The notes below the pieces were generated by a model, which did no database searches, had not been told where the DNA came from, and worked only from the letters and a program-made list of their open reading frames with translations. From Petrimonas sp. (GTDB taxonomy: Bacteria > Bacteroidota > Bacteroidia > Bacteroidales > Dysgonomonadaceae), in contig DUNG01000005.1 in the NCBI GenBank assembly GCA_012839475.1, positions 186,001-250,000 of the forward strand: a DNA stretch of 64,000 bases. The letters are read 5' to 3'. Position 1 is the first letter of the stretch. Each line of letters starts with the position of its first letter. Positions 19,506 through 29,611 of the stretch are shown in pieces. The position numbers were made by a program, and so were the translations under genes.

Positions 19506-22500
19506 TTAAAAGTTTATTCTGACTCCCAAGTTATATATTTTCATAATAGGGTGTCGAATTGTATTTTGCCATCCACCCCCCACGTTTTCAGGGTCGTTAC
19601 CTGCAAAAGCGGAAAAGGTTAATAGGTTGGTGCCGTTTAAAAACACCCTTATACTGCTATTTGCTGTAAGTAGTTTAAGTTTGTCAAATGTATACCCAAT
19701 CTCAAGGTTGCGCAAGCGTATATATGATGCATCCATCAGCCAAACGCTAGATAATGGGGTGTTATTGACTTCATTGGCAATTGTCAAACGCGGAAGAGTT
19801 GCTGTGGCAGCTGTCTCGGGTGTCCATGAGTTTTCGTAAACCCAGCGGACCAGCCCTTGATCGTGGAACTGACCAAATTGAGGGTTGTAAGGCCAGCTCA
19901 AGGCCCTTCCTACATTTGTTGCACCATTCCACAACATCGAGAAATCAAACTTTTTATAAGTAAAACTCGTGTTCAGCGAAAAAGTTATTTCCGGATAATC
20001 GGGAAAGCCTATGGCATGTTGATCTTCCGCGGTTATTATTCCGTCATTATTTAAATCAACATAGATCGCGTCACCATTGCTTAGATTTGCCTGTCCCAGT
20101 TGGGTGGGCATATCCACACCATACTTGTCTTTATAAGCCTGTTCGGTTTTGTCTTTCTCATAAAACGCGAAAAACTCATACCCGAAAGGTTGGTTTACCC
20201 TGTGCCCCGTTCTATACAGATAGTCGTATTCCTGGCGGATTTCGGCCATCTCTACGATCTTGTTTCTATTGAACGAGAAGTTTGGAGCAATACTGTAGGT
20301 GAAGTTACCGACTCTGTCTGTCCAGTTGAGTACCACTTCAAACCCCTTGTTGGTTACTTTTCCATAATTGATTGGTGAGGGGACCAGTGCCGAGGGTGCG
20401 GTTATGAAGGCATCATTATTGATAAGGATATTGCTTCTATTCTCTTTAAATATATCGATATTAATATTTAAACGATCGCCAAAGGTTCTCAGATCTACGC
20501 CAAGGTTTTGCTTTACAGAAGTTTCCCATGTTACTTCCGGGTTTCCGGATGTATCTTCCGTTGCTCCTTTTACAAATACCGGATTGTTCGTTCCAAAGTT
20601 ATAACCATGAAAACCGCCTCCATAGCCTGCATAGAATCCGTTATGAATGGTGTATTCAGGAGGAAGGTATAAGAATCTCCTTCCACCCATGTAATCGTTA
20701 CCTACTATTCCGTATGAATACCTGAATTTAAGGTAAGAAAAAGCTTGCTGGTTCTTCATCCATTCCTCTTCCGTCATTATCCATCCCACAGAGATAGCGG
20801 GGAACAATCCATACCGCTTGTCGGGTGCGAAGTTTTCGGAACCGTTATAACCAACGTTGAAGTCAACCAGGTAGCGTGACAGGTAGTTATAGGTTGCCCT
20901 TCCTACTACTCCTACATATCCGCGAGGAATTTCCGGGTAAGGCCAGGGATAGTAGTATTTGGATTGATTGTAGAGCAAAAGTGCAGTTACATCATGTGCG
21001 CCAAATTTTCGGGCGTAATTTAAACTTGTCTCGGCATACCAATCTCTCCACACATTGGTCTCTTCCGAAAACGCTGGCTTCCATTTGTCACCGGAGGTTT
21101 CAAGAACAACCGAACCATCATCAAGCATGTATGGCTTATAAGTTGGATATGCCTCATACTGTTCCCATTTCTTAGTGTGGGCGTAAGTGCTGTTATATGA
21201 TCCCTTGACTTGGAACTTTAACCCTGAAGTGATCATATTCAAATCCGCGGAATAGATTAAATCCAGGTTCAGTACATTGTTCGCGGTACTTTGGTGACCT
21301 GAGCCGTAAAAACGCATGGGATCATTATCCATATCGGTACCAACGTATGCTGTATTGGATTTAATTCTTTTCCCATCTATAATACCGGCTCCCGACATGG
21401 GCGATGCAAAAAGGATATCTTCAAAAATACTCTGCTCACCCCTGGGTAATGATGATTTATCTTCCAGGCGTCCACCAATGTTTACTGAAAGGGAGCTTAT
21501 TTTGTCGATGTTAAAATCCAGGTTAGCTCTATAGTTGTATCTGTCGTAAGCAAATTTTTCATTCGGGTCTGTGGCAAATGTCCTGAATAAACCTCCTTGT
21601 TGCAATGCACCCAGGGAGATGAAGTACTTTGCTTTCTCGTTACCGCCTGATATGTTTACATTTTGCTGTGTTTGTGGAGCCACGGGTCTCATAATATAAC
21701 TTACCCAGTCCATATCGGGGTAAAGTATTGGTTGGTCCCCATCTTTGAAATGTTGAACTGCCTCGGGAGAAAATCTTAGCTCTCCCTCTAGTAAACCATC
21801 GCCACGTTGGGTTTGATTATACGCCATGGCGTAGTCATAGCTATTCACGTAGTCTAAAAACATGGTGGGGCGCTGTATCCCAAAAGAGGTGGTTGCGGAA
21901 ATTTGTGTTTTCCCGGCTTCTCCACGTCTGGTGGTAATAAGTATCACGCCGTTTGCTCCTTGTACTCCAAAAACAGCCGTTGCTGACGCATCTTTCAAAA
22001 TGGTAATATCAGCAATTTCACTTGGATCGATTTGGGTAAAGCTTCGTTCCACACCATCCACCATTACCAATGGGGTAGAGCCACCTGTGGATAGAGAAGC
22101 TACTCCGCGTACGAGGATCATCGGGTCGTCTGCACCGGGCAATCCCGAGTATTGCACGGTTGAAACTCCCGGGAGTTTACCCGTAAGGGCATTGCCTAAT
22201 GAGGCTGTAGGGGATTTTAGAATTTCATTACCGCTTACATTTGCCAAAGATCCTGTAACCGTAACTTTCTTCTGACTTCCATAGGCTACAACAACAACCT
22301 CATCCAGCAACTCATCGTCTTGTTCCATAACAACCTGTATCATTGTTCGACCTTCTACATTTACCTCCAGGGTCTTGTAGCCAATCATAGAAAAGACCAA
22401 TACTGAATTACGGGAACTTACAGTCATTTCGAAATCGCCATCAACGTCCGTTATAGTACCGTTGCTGGTTCCCTTTTCTACGATGTTCACACCAATCATG

Positions 22501-22607
22501 GTAGATCCATCACTGCCATCACTAACAGTTCCGGAAATACCATGTCGCTGCGCCACCAGTTGAAAGCTCATTAATAGAGCCATACACAACACTAAAGCCT
22601 TATTCAT
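19506..22607 (-). CDS. SusC/RagA family TonB-linked porin (first copy)
   Basis: A full-length SusC of 1033 residues. After the signal peptide (MNKALVLCMALLMSFQLVAQ) comes the carboxypeptidase-regulatory-like domain (GISGTVSDGSDGSTMIGVNI, GTSNGTITDVDGDFEMTVSS), the conserved LDEVVVVAYGSQKKVTVTGS stretch before the plug, and the plug with ILVRGVASLSTGGSTPLVMVDG (quoted in part: VRGVASLSTGGSTPLVMVDG) and ITILKDASATAVFGVQGANG. The barrel ends in IYNLGVRINF. The frame is open 23 codons further upstream, but the ATG at 22607 gives the proper signal peptide. The gene is the second of the locus, after the GH5 gene. Confidence 0.96.
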   Translation of the reverse strand: MNKALVLCMALLMSFQLVAQRHGISGTVSDGSDGSTMIGVNIVEKGTSNGTITDVDGDFEMTVSSRNSVLVFSMIGYKTLEVNVEGRTMIQVVMEQDDELLDEVVVVAYGSQKKVTVTGSLANVSGNEILKSPTASLGNALTGKLPGVSTVQYSGLPGADDPMILVRGVASLSTGGSTPLVMVDGVERSFTQIDPSEIADITILKDASATAVFGVQGANGVILITTRRGEAGKTQISATTSFGIQRPTMFLDYVNSYDYAMAYNQTQRGDGLLEGELRFSPEAVQHFKDGDQPILYPDMDWVSYIMRPVAPQTQQNVNISGGNEKAKYFISLGALQQGGLFRTFATDPNEKFAYDRYNYRANLDFNIDKISSLSVNIGGRLEDKSSLPRGEQSIFEDILFASPMSGAGIIDGKRIKSNTAYVGTDMDNDPMRFYGSGHQSTANNVLNLDLIYSADLNMITSGLKFQVKGSYNSTYAHTKKWEQYEAYPTYKPYMLDDGSVVLETSGDKWKPAFSEETNVWRDWYAETSLNYARKFGAHDVTALLLYNQSKYYYPWPYPEIPRGYVGVVGRATYNYLSRYLVDFNVGYNGSENFAPDKRYGLFPAISVGWIMTEEEWMKNQQAFSYLKFRYSYGIVGNDYMGGRRFLYLPPEYTIHNGFYAGYGGGFHGYNFGTNNPVFVKGATEDTSGNPEVTWETSVKQNLGVDLRTFGDRLNINIDIFKENRSNILINNDAFITAPSALVPSPINYGKVTNKGFEVVLNWTDRVGNFTYSIAPNFSFNRNKIVEMAEIRQEYDYLYRTGHRVNQPFGYEFFAFYEKDKTEQAYKDKYGVDMPTQLGQANLSNGDAIYVDLNNDGIITAEDQHAIGFPDYPEITFSLNTSFTYKKFDFSMLWNGATNVGRALSWPYNPQFGQFHDQGLVRWVYENSWTPETAATATLPRLTIANEVNNTPLSSVWLMDASYIRLRNLEIGYTFDKLKLLTANSSIRVFLNGTNLLTFSAFAGNDPENVGGGWQNTIRHPIMKIYNLGVRINF

Positions 22608-22734
22608 ATAAAACAAATTTAATCTTTTTATATACTGCCATTCATACATCAGCGTGATTGACGCGTAATAAACCATCCATCTCGGTGATGATCCTTGTCT
22701 CTCTAAAAAACTTGTTACACGGAAACGGAGTCAG

Positions 22735-23727
22735 TTAATGGTTGTCACTTATCTCTTTTTTGACAATTTGTCCCCACTCCTTCAACTCTTCATCTTCCCA
22801 TTTACCGGTCGAAGATGCAGAAGGTAATAGCATCGAGCAGGTTTCATCCTTGTCTGCTATAGACCATGCAATCCAACTAATGTGATTTTCTGCCATCCAA
22901 TTCAACCATGTTTGCCACTCGTTGTAATTTATGGCTCCATCACCTGTCGCCTCCATACCTGCACATTCTGACACAAATATCGGTATCCCCTTTGAGATGG
23001 CGTAATTGGCCCTGTCGCGCAGAAACTGGTGATGTGTGGCAGCGTAAAAATGAAGTGTATACATAATGTTTTCAAATCCCACCAATGGGTTGTCTGCAAC
23101 TATATGTACATCCTGGCTCCAGTGGGGTGAGCCGACAAGTATAACATTCGATTTGTCGAACGCTCTAATTGTCTTAATGACCTCTTCCGAGTATGCTTTC
23201 ACGGTTTCCCAAGAGTCATCTACCGGTTCGTTAAATATCTCGTAGATTATGTTGGGATAATCTTTATATTTTCGCGCCATCGCGCTGAAAAACTGAACAG
23301 CTTCTTTGGTCCTAATCGTGTGACTGTGCCAGTCTATTATCACGTAGATGCCATTTTCTATGGCTGCATCAATCACACTTGTCGCACATTCGGTTGAAAA
23401 TGCCGGTTCGCTGATAAATCCTCTTTCAGGATCTACACCTATTGATGCCCGTACAACATCACACTGCCAGTCGGTTGCAAATGTTTCAACCGCACCAGCA
23501 TTATAGAAGCGGGGCCACCAGTTGTGCCACCCGAAGCTGACACCTCTCAAGACTACTTTTTCTCCTTTTTCATTTACAAGATAGACCCCGGAAACTGAAA
23601 GCTGGCCATGCTTATCCACAACTGTTTTTTCAGCATCTCTTTCATTAACCCCCACTTTATTGTCCATCCCTTTTGTACAACAACAAAATAGAAGAAGAAA
23701 GGTTAAGAAGGAAACTAATTTTTTCAT
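22735..23727 (-). CDS. GH5 family endoglucanase/mannanase, lipoprotein
   Basis: A 330-residue enzyme with a lipoprotein signal (FLTFLLLFCCCTKG). The barrel begins with HGQLSVSGVYLVNEKGEKVV and VLRGVSFGWHNWW, like GH5 subfamily 2 cellulases; the acid/base Glu167 sits in EIFNEP and the nucleophile Glu254 in IFVSECAG. IIDWHSH and LHFYAATHHQFLRDR agree with GH5_2. This family cuts beta-1,4-glucan bonds, and some members glucomannan. As first gene of the locus and together with GH26 it suggests glucomannan as target, but a cellulose or beta-glucan specificity cannot be excluded. Upstream lies the 79-bp repeat region. Confidence 0.92.
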   Translation of the reverse strand: MKKLVSFLTFLLLFCCCTKGMDNKVGVNERDAEKTVVDKHGQLSVSGVYLVNEKGEKVVLRGVSFGWHNWWPRFYNAGAVETFATDWQCDVVRASIGVDPERGFISEPAFSTECATSVIDAAIENGIYVIIDWHSHTIRTKEAVQFFSAMARKYKDYPNIIYEIFNEPVDDSWETVKAYSEEVIKTIRAFDKSNVILVGSPHWSQDVHIVADNPLVGFENIMYTLHFYAATHHQFLRDRANYAISKGIPIFVSECAGMEATGDGAINYNEWQTWLNWMAENHISWIAWSIADKDETCSMLLPSASSTGKWEDEELKEWGQIVKKEISDNH

Positions 23728-23784
23728 GCGATTATTTTATCTTTATATTGCAGTATATGGAACCTTTGGTGTTTAAAATAATCA

Positions 23785-24179
23785 TTCACTGAAGTTAGAC
23801 TATTTCTCGCCACGGCATATTCCAAGTGAACTTGTTCTCTGCTCGTTTGGCTTATCGAAATAGTTCACTAAAGTTAGACTATTTCTCGCCACGGCATAGT
23901 ACAAAAAGATTTGTCCTCTGCTCGTTTGGCTTAACGAAATAGTTCACTAAAGTTAGACTATTTCTCGCCACGGCATAGTACAAAAAGATTTGTCCTCTGC
24001 TCGTTTGGCTTAACGAAATAGTTCACTGAAGTTAGACTATTGCTCGCCACGGCATAGTCCAAGTGAACTTGTTCTCTGCTCGTTTGGCTTATCGAAATAG
24101 TTCACTGAAGTTAGACTATTTCTCGCCACGGCATAGTCCAAGTGAACTTGTTCTCTGCTCGTTTGGCTTATCGAAATAG
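23785..24179. repeat. Tandem array of five 79-bp units
   Basis: Units start at 23785, 23864, 23943, 24022 and 24101, each exactly 79 bases, and a sixth begins at 24180 but ends after three bases. Units 2 and 3 form one subtype, units 1, 4 and 5 the other. Differences gather in the middle: CAAGTGAACTTG in one subtype, ACAAAAAGATTTGT in the other. Because 79 is not a multiple of three, the array cannot code for a repeated peptide. Each unit contains GACTAT and ATAGTC (or a near match) as inverted repeats around GCCACGGC, and ACTATTTC near the start can also pair with GAAATAGT at the unit's end. Function unknown. Confidence 0.95.
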
Positions 24180-24584
24180 TTCCCAAGGGTGTTTTATGAT
24201 TGTTTTAAAACATGTCAAGTTCGTACGATTATTGTATTTTAGTGATAGTTAAGTGTTTGGCACCTATGGTGTTTAATAATTGCTTGAAAATTGGTCTATA
24301 TCATTTGTTTAATGGCAAAAATATTAAAATTGTTAAAAGCGGACTACACTGTTAATTTTTTGCAAGGTACACAATAAAAAGTTGAATGTGTAGCCATCCC
24401 TTGTTAAGAAAATGAAAAATAAAAAAATGTTGGATTAAAATCATTTAAACAACGCGTTAAGTTTATGTTTTGTTGCTGTTCATCGGGGCCAGAACATGCA
24501 GAGGTGTCGTCATCGATAAAGAAACGTTGTAGGGTTTTGAATCAAGACAGTTGAATAGCGAAGGTTGAACGGGAAGAAAAATTC

Positions 24585-24614
24585 TTTGATTTTCGAAACT
24601 ATTCCCTATCTTTG
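24585..24614 (+). promoter_or_regulatory. Bacteroidetes-type promoter for the SHOCT-ftsE genes
   Basis: TTTG at 24585-24588, a gap of 18 bases and TATCTTTG at 24607-24614 match the -33/-7 consensus almost perfectly. Transcription should start near 24621, about 16 bases before the ATG at 24637. Confidence 0.75.
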
Positions 24615-24636
24615 TTTCGTAGTACATAAACGAATT

Positions 24637-24750
24637 ATGAAGTACCAAGACTTAAAGATTCTTGACGAGCTAAGGGAGAAGGGGAGTATTTCGGAGGAGG
24701 AGTACCAGCGTGAGAAGAGGCACCCCTTCACCATTCAATTCATTAAGTGA
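24637..24750 (+). CDS. SHOCT-domain microprotein (37 residues)
   Basis: A very short protein, MKYQDLKILDELREKGSISE and a further 17 residues. The core ILDELREKGSISEEEYQREK is a good match to the SHOCT motif (short C-terminal domain: a leucine-rich helix, Gly-x-Ile turn, then EEE-x-(Y/F)). In most proteins SHOCT is an appendage at the end of a larger chain; here it is nearly the whole protein. The start is supported by the promoter at 24585-24614. Its TGA overlaps the ATG of ftsE by one base, so translation of the two is likely coupled. The function is not known; a regulatory or oligomerising role next to FtsE is a guess. Confidence 0.75.
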   Translation: MKYQDLKILDELREKGSISEEEYQREKRHPFTIQFIK

Positions 24751-25421
24751 TGATTCAGGAACAGATCATTAATTATTCTAACGTGCAGCTCAACCGGGAG
24801 GAGAATATCATATTGCGTAACGTGAACCTCACCGTTGACCGGGGTGATTTCCTCTACGTGATTGGCAAGGTGGGTTCCGGGAAGAGCACGTTGATGAAGA
24901 GCATGTACGCCGAGTTACCTATCGAGTCGGGGAGCGCCCGGGTATTCGATTACGAGCTGGCCGGTATCAAGCGGCGGCTTGTCCCGTTCCTGCGCCGGAA
25001 GATCGGTATAGTGTTCCAGGATTTTCAGCTGCTTATCGATCGATCGGTGGAGAAGAATCTGGAGTTCGTGTTGCGCGCCACCGGATGGAAGAACCGCCGC
25101 GAGATCAAGGACCGGATCAACGAGGTGCTGGTGCAGGTAGGTATGCAGAACAAGACCTACAAGATGCCGCACGAGCTGTCTGGTGGGGAGCAGCAGCGAG
25201 TGGTAATTGCCCGTGCCCTGTTGAATTCGCCTGCCCTCGTGTTGGCCGATGAGCCAACGGGAAATCTCGACCCAGAGACGGGGAGTCAAATCGTTTCCCT
25301 CTTGCAGGAGATCTCTAACCGGGGTACCGCCGTTATCATGTCTACCCATAACTACTCCATCGTGCAAGCCTTTCCCGGGAAGATCATCCAGTGCGAGAAT
25401 ATGTCGCTTGTACCCATGTGA
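24750..25421 (+). CDS. ftsE: Cell-division ATP-binding protein FtsE (ABC-type ATPase)
   Basis: A 223-residue ABC ATPase: Walker [11 protein letters not shown]-loop IVFQDFQLL, signature LSGGEQQRV, Walker [17 protein letters not shown] and the switch His in STHNYS. Length and the [16 protein letters not shown] region match FtsE, which works with the membrane protein FtsX to control cell-wall hydrolases at the septum. FtsX is not next to it here. The ATG at 24750 overlaps the stop of the microprotein; a GTG three bases earlier is less likely. LolD-type ATPases are related and cannot be wholly ruled out. Confidence 0.85.
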   Translation: MIQEQIINYSNVQLNREENIILRNVNLTVDRGDFLYVIGKVGSGKSTLMKSMYAELPIESGSARVFDYELAGIKRRLVPFLRRKIGIVFQDFQLLIDRSVEKNLEFVLRATGWKNRREIKDRINEVLVQVGMQNKTYKMPHELSGGEQQRVVIARALLNSPALVLADEPTGNLDPETGSQIVSLLQEISNRGTAVIMSTHNYSIVQAFPGKIIQCENMSLVPM

Positions 25422-25436
25422 TCCAAAAAAAATGGT

Positions 25437-25444
25437 TACCTTTG
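25437..25444 (+). promoter_or_regulatory. -7 element before pyrG
   Basis: TACCTTTG matches TAnnTTTG, 30 bases before the GTG start of pyrG and just after the ftsE stop. A matching -33 box was not seen, so pyrG may be transcribed both from here and by read-through. Confidence 0.5.
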
Positions 25445-25453
25445 CACCTTTGA

Positions 25454-27109
<1,656 letters not shown>

Positions 27110-27166
27110 TCGCTTTTACATTAAACGTTAATTACTGCCGGGATTATTCCCGTCAACCCACTTGAT

Positions 27167-29164
27167 ATGGATAGAAATACAGTTATAGGCCTGATTCTGA
27201 TTTTCGCGGTTTTGATGATATTCTCCATTTATAATCGCCCAAGTCAGGAACAGATCGAGGAACAACGTCGTTTACGCGACTCGATCGCAATGGCGGAGGC
27301 ACTTCATGTTGAGCAGGAGTCCGAAAGCCTAATTATGAAGGAGGGGGCAATGGCATCGCCTCTGGATGATGGGCAGGCCGTTGCCGATTTCTTTGGCGTG
27401 GTAACATCCGTGGCCGTTGCCGATACAGCTGAAAACGTTGAGGTTGACACCGATTCTTTAATGGCTTTGCCCGATTCCGTGATAAAACCCGTGGTACAGG
27501 TGGACCGGAAGGTGGTGCTCGAAAATGAGAAGGTGCGCCTCCTGATCGATACCCGGGGGGGGAGCATTGCTTCCGTGCAGCTTAAGGAGTTCCTGCATCA
27601 CACCCGTGATAGCCTCTACCTCTTCGAGAAGCCCGAAGAATCCCGGTTTAACCTCGATCTTTTTAATCGACACAGCGTACATCTCTCTACCGAGAACGAG
27701 CGTTTCACACCGATTGAAAGTGCTGATGGACAAAGCTTGACAATGCGTCTTGAATACACGCCCCAGCAATATATCGACTTTATTTACACCCTTCCAGAGG
27801 ATGAGTACATGATGGCGTTTGATATCCACGTGGCGGGTATGCAAGATGGGCTTCATCCTGAGAGTTTGACCAATTTTCGGCTGAACTGGGAGCAGAAGAT
27901 ACGACAGCAGGAGCGTGGCCGTATGTTTGAGAACCGCTTCTCGCGCATCCATTATAAGTACGACCGACAAGACGTGGAGCGGATGAGTGAGAATAAGAAT
28001 GCCCGCGTGGAGCTTACCGAACCGGTTAAATGGTTCGCGTTTAAAGACCAGTACTTCTCATCGGTGATTATAGGTGCTCAGCCCTTCAGCAACACGATTC
28101 TTGACACCAAGGTGTTGAGCGACACGGCTTACCTAAAGGAGTACAAGGCCGAGATATGGGCGCCGGTGACCCTCAGCAATGAGGCTGACCTTGTCTCTGT
28201 CCACTTTAACTACTATTTTGGACCCGTACATTATAACACGCTAAAGGCGTATGACGCGGATGTGCCCAAGGGCGATAGGTTGCAACTACAGGAGATTGTT
28301 TACCTCGGTTACCGGTGGCTTAGTTGGGTTAACAAGTGGTTCGTGATTCCCATCTTCGATTTCTTTCGCTCGCTGGGGTGGGGCATGGGACTTATCATCT
28401 TAATCCTGACCCTTTGTGTGAAGCTGGTCACCCTGCCCGTTACCTACAAGTCGTTTATGTCGTCCGCTAAGATGCGGGTGCTTCGACCCCAGATAAAGGA
28501 GTTGGAGGAGAAGTACCCAGGCAATGATCAAGATATGATGATGAAGCGGCAGCAGGCTACCATGGACCTTTACAGCAAGGTGGGCGTCAGTCCCATGAGC
28601 GGCTGTATTCCCATGCTTATCCAGATGCCCGTGCTGCTGGCCCTTTTCTTCTTCTTCCCCTCGGCCATCGAGCTGAGGCAACAATCGTTCCTCTGGGCCG
28701 ATGACCTCTCTACTTACGATGCGCTGATATCGTGGGGAGGTAACATCCCTATTATCACCCGTTTCCTGGGTAACCACATCAGCATTTTCTGCCTCCTGAT
28801 GACCACGGTGAATATCGTTTACACGAGGTATAACATGGCGATGACAGACACGGGGCAGCAGACGATGCCCGGGATGAAGCAGATGCCCATTTTCATGAGT
28901 CTCTTCATGTTTTTCATTCTCAACTCCTATCCTTCGGGGCTCACTTATTACTACTTCCTCTCCACGCTGTTTACCGTGGCCATCACGTTTGCAATGAGGA
29001 AACTCGTAGATGAGGATAAACTCCTTGCGCAGCTTGAGGCCAACAAGAAGAAGCCCAAGAAAAAGTCCGGTTTTATGGCCCGGCTTGAAGAGGCGCAAAA
29101 AATGCAGGAGAAGCAGGCCAGGGAACGTGCTAAAGAGTCGGCTAAGCGCATCTACCGGAGGTGA
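27167..29164 (+). CDS. yidC: Membrane protein insertase YidC
   Basis: A 665-residue inner-membrane insertase that helps proteins enter and fold in the membrane, alone or with SecYEG. It has the N-terminal helix (TVIGLILIFAVLMIFSIYN), a large periplasmic domain (about residues 85-350; VRLLIDTRGGSIASVQLKEF) and the conserved C-terminal membrane part: MGLIILILTLCVKLVTLPVT, the cytoplasmic hairpin with MRVLRPQIKELEEKYP, SPMSGCIPMLIQMPVLLALF and FFILNSYPSGLTYYYFLSTL. The C-terminal tail is very basic (KKKPKKKSG, RAKESAKRIYRR), as is common for ribosome contact. It follows pyrG by 57 bases. Confidence 0.97.
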   Translation: MDRNTVIGLILIFAVLMIFSIYNRPSQEQIEEQRRLRDSIAMAEALHVEQESESLIMKEGAMASPLDDGQAVADFFGVVTSVAVADTAENVEVDTDSLMALPDSVIKPVVQVDRKVVLENEKVRLLIDTRGGSIASVQLKEFLHHTRDSLYLFEKPEESRFNLDLFNRHSVHLSTENERFTPIESADGQSLTMRLEYTPQQYIDFIYTLPEDEYMMAFDIHVAGMQDGLHPESLTNFRLNWEQKIRQQERGRMFENRFSRIHYKYDRQDVERMSENKNARVELTEPVKWFAFKDQYFSSVIIGAQPFSNTILDTKVLSDTAYLKEYKAEIWAPVTLSNEADLVSVHFNYYFGPVHYNTLKAYDADVPKGDRLQLQEIVYLGYRWLSWVNKWFVIPIFDFFRSLGWGMGLIILILTLCVKLVTLPVTYKSFMSSAKMRVLRPQIKELEEKYPGNDQDMMMKRQQATMDLYSKVGVSPMSGCIPMLIQMPVLLALFFFFPSAIELRQQSFLWADDLSTYDALISWGGNIPIITRFLGNHISIFCLLMTTVNIVYTRYNMAMTDTGQQTMPGMKQMPIFMSLFMFFILNSYPSGLTYYYFLSTLFTVAITFAMRKLVDEDKLLAQLEANKKKPKKKSGFMARLEEAQKMQEKQARERAKESAKRIYRR

Positions 29165-29232
29165 TAGGTAAAAGGTGAACTTATTTGTACATTAATTGTT
29201 TTAGTAGTATAAACGCAAAATTGTTGTGAACT

Positions 29233-29556
29233 ATGAGCGAAGAAAAGAAAGTACTTGAGTACGATGAGGATGAATCCCTGCAGTTTATTCAGGAATGCTT
29301 GCCTCCAGAAATGCAAGGTGAGTTTTCGGATGACGAGATCAATTACATTGTCGACCTGATTTACGAGTTTTACGAGGTAAAGGGTTTTTTAGATGAGGAC
29401 GACGATGCCGAGGTGGAAATTGATGAGGACGAGTTGTTGGAGTACATCTTCGATAACGCTCGTGAAGATGGTATTAGGGATTATACCGACGAGCAGATCG
29501 AGGCCATCGTGGCTGGGGAACTGGCTTACTGCGATACCTTGAACCTGTTCGAGTAA
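29233..29556 (+). CDS. Small, strongly acidic conserved-type protein
   Basis: A 107-residue protein without signal peptide or membrane segment. It is unusually acidic: the stretch DEDDDAEVEIDEDELLEYI and several other Asp/Glu runs, with very few basic residues. Patterns such as FSDDEINYIVDLIYEFYEVKG and YTDEQIEAIVAGELAYCDTL look like two helical repeats of the form (D/E)xxIxxIVxxE, suggesting a compact helical protein. I recognise it as a Bacteroidales hypothetical only by type and cannot assign a function. It lies between yidC and an OmpA-family gene, 68 and 55 bases away respectively. Confidence 0.75.
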   Translation: MSEEKKVLEYDEDESLQFIQECLPPEMQGEFSDDEINYIVDLIYEFYEVKGFLDEDDDAEVEIDEDELLEYIFDNAREDGIRDYTDEQIEAIVAGELAYCDTLNLFE

Positions 29557-29611
29557 GTAGATGTAGACAGAATTTTAGAAGAACCAAAAGTTTAAAAAAA
29601 CCAAACTGACT

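Larger units (their letters stand above)
23728..24636. other. Long non-coding region between two divergent transcription units
   Basis: About 900 bases without a credible gene lie between the GH5 gene (leftward) and the SHOCT-ftsE genes (rightward). Bases 23785-24179 hold five tandem repeats of 79 bases. Bases 24180-24584 are AT-rich and hold no gene or RNA that I recognise; a promoter for the rightward genes follows. The sequence ACCTTTGGTGTTTAA before the repeats (23763-23777) recurs in degraded form after them (ACCTATGGTGTTTAA near 24262). Confidence 0.8.

Noticed and set aside
22614-22621. TAAATTTG on the minus strand as promoter of the first susC
   Set aside because: It is only six bases from the ATG and has no -33 box, and susC is most likely read from the GH5 gene upstream.
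23785-24179. CRISPR array
   Set aside because: The units follow each other without variable spacers, each is 79 bases long and no cas genes are near.
27139-27152. Small hairpin CGGGA-TTAT-TCCCG between pyrG and yidC as terminator
   Set aside because: The stem is perfect but only five pairs, and no T-run follows; it may be chance.
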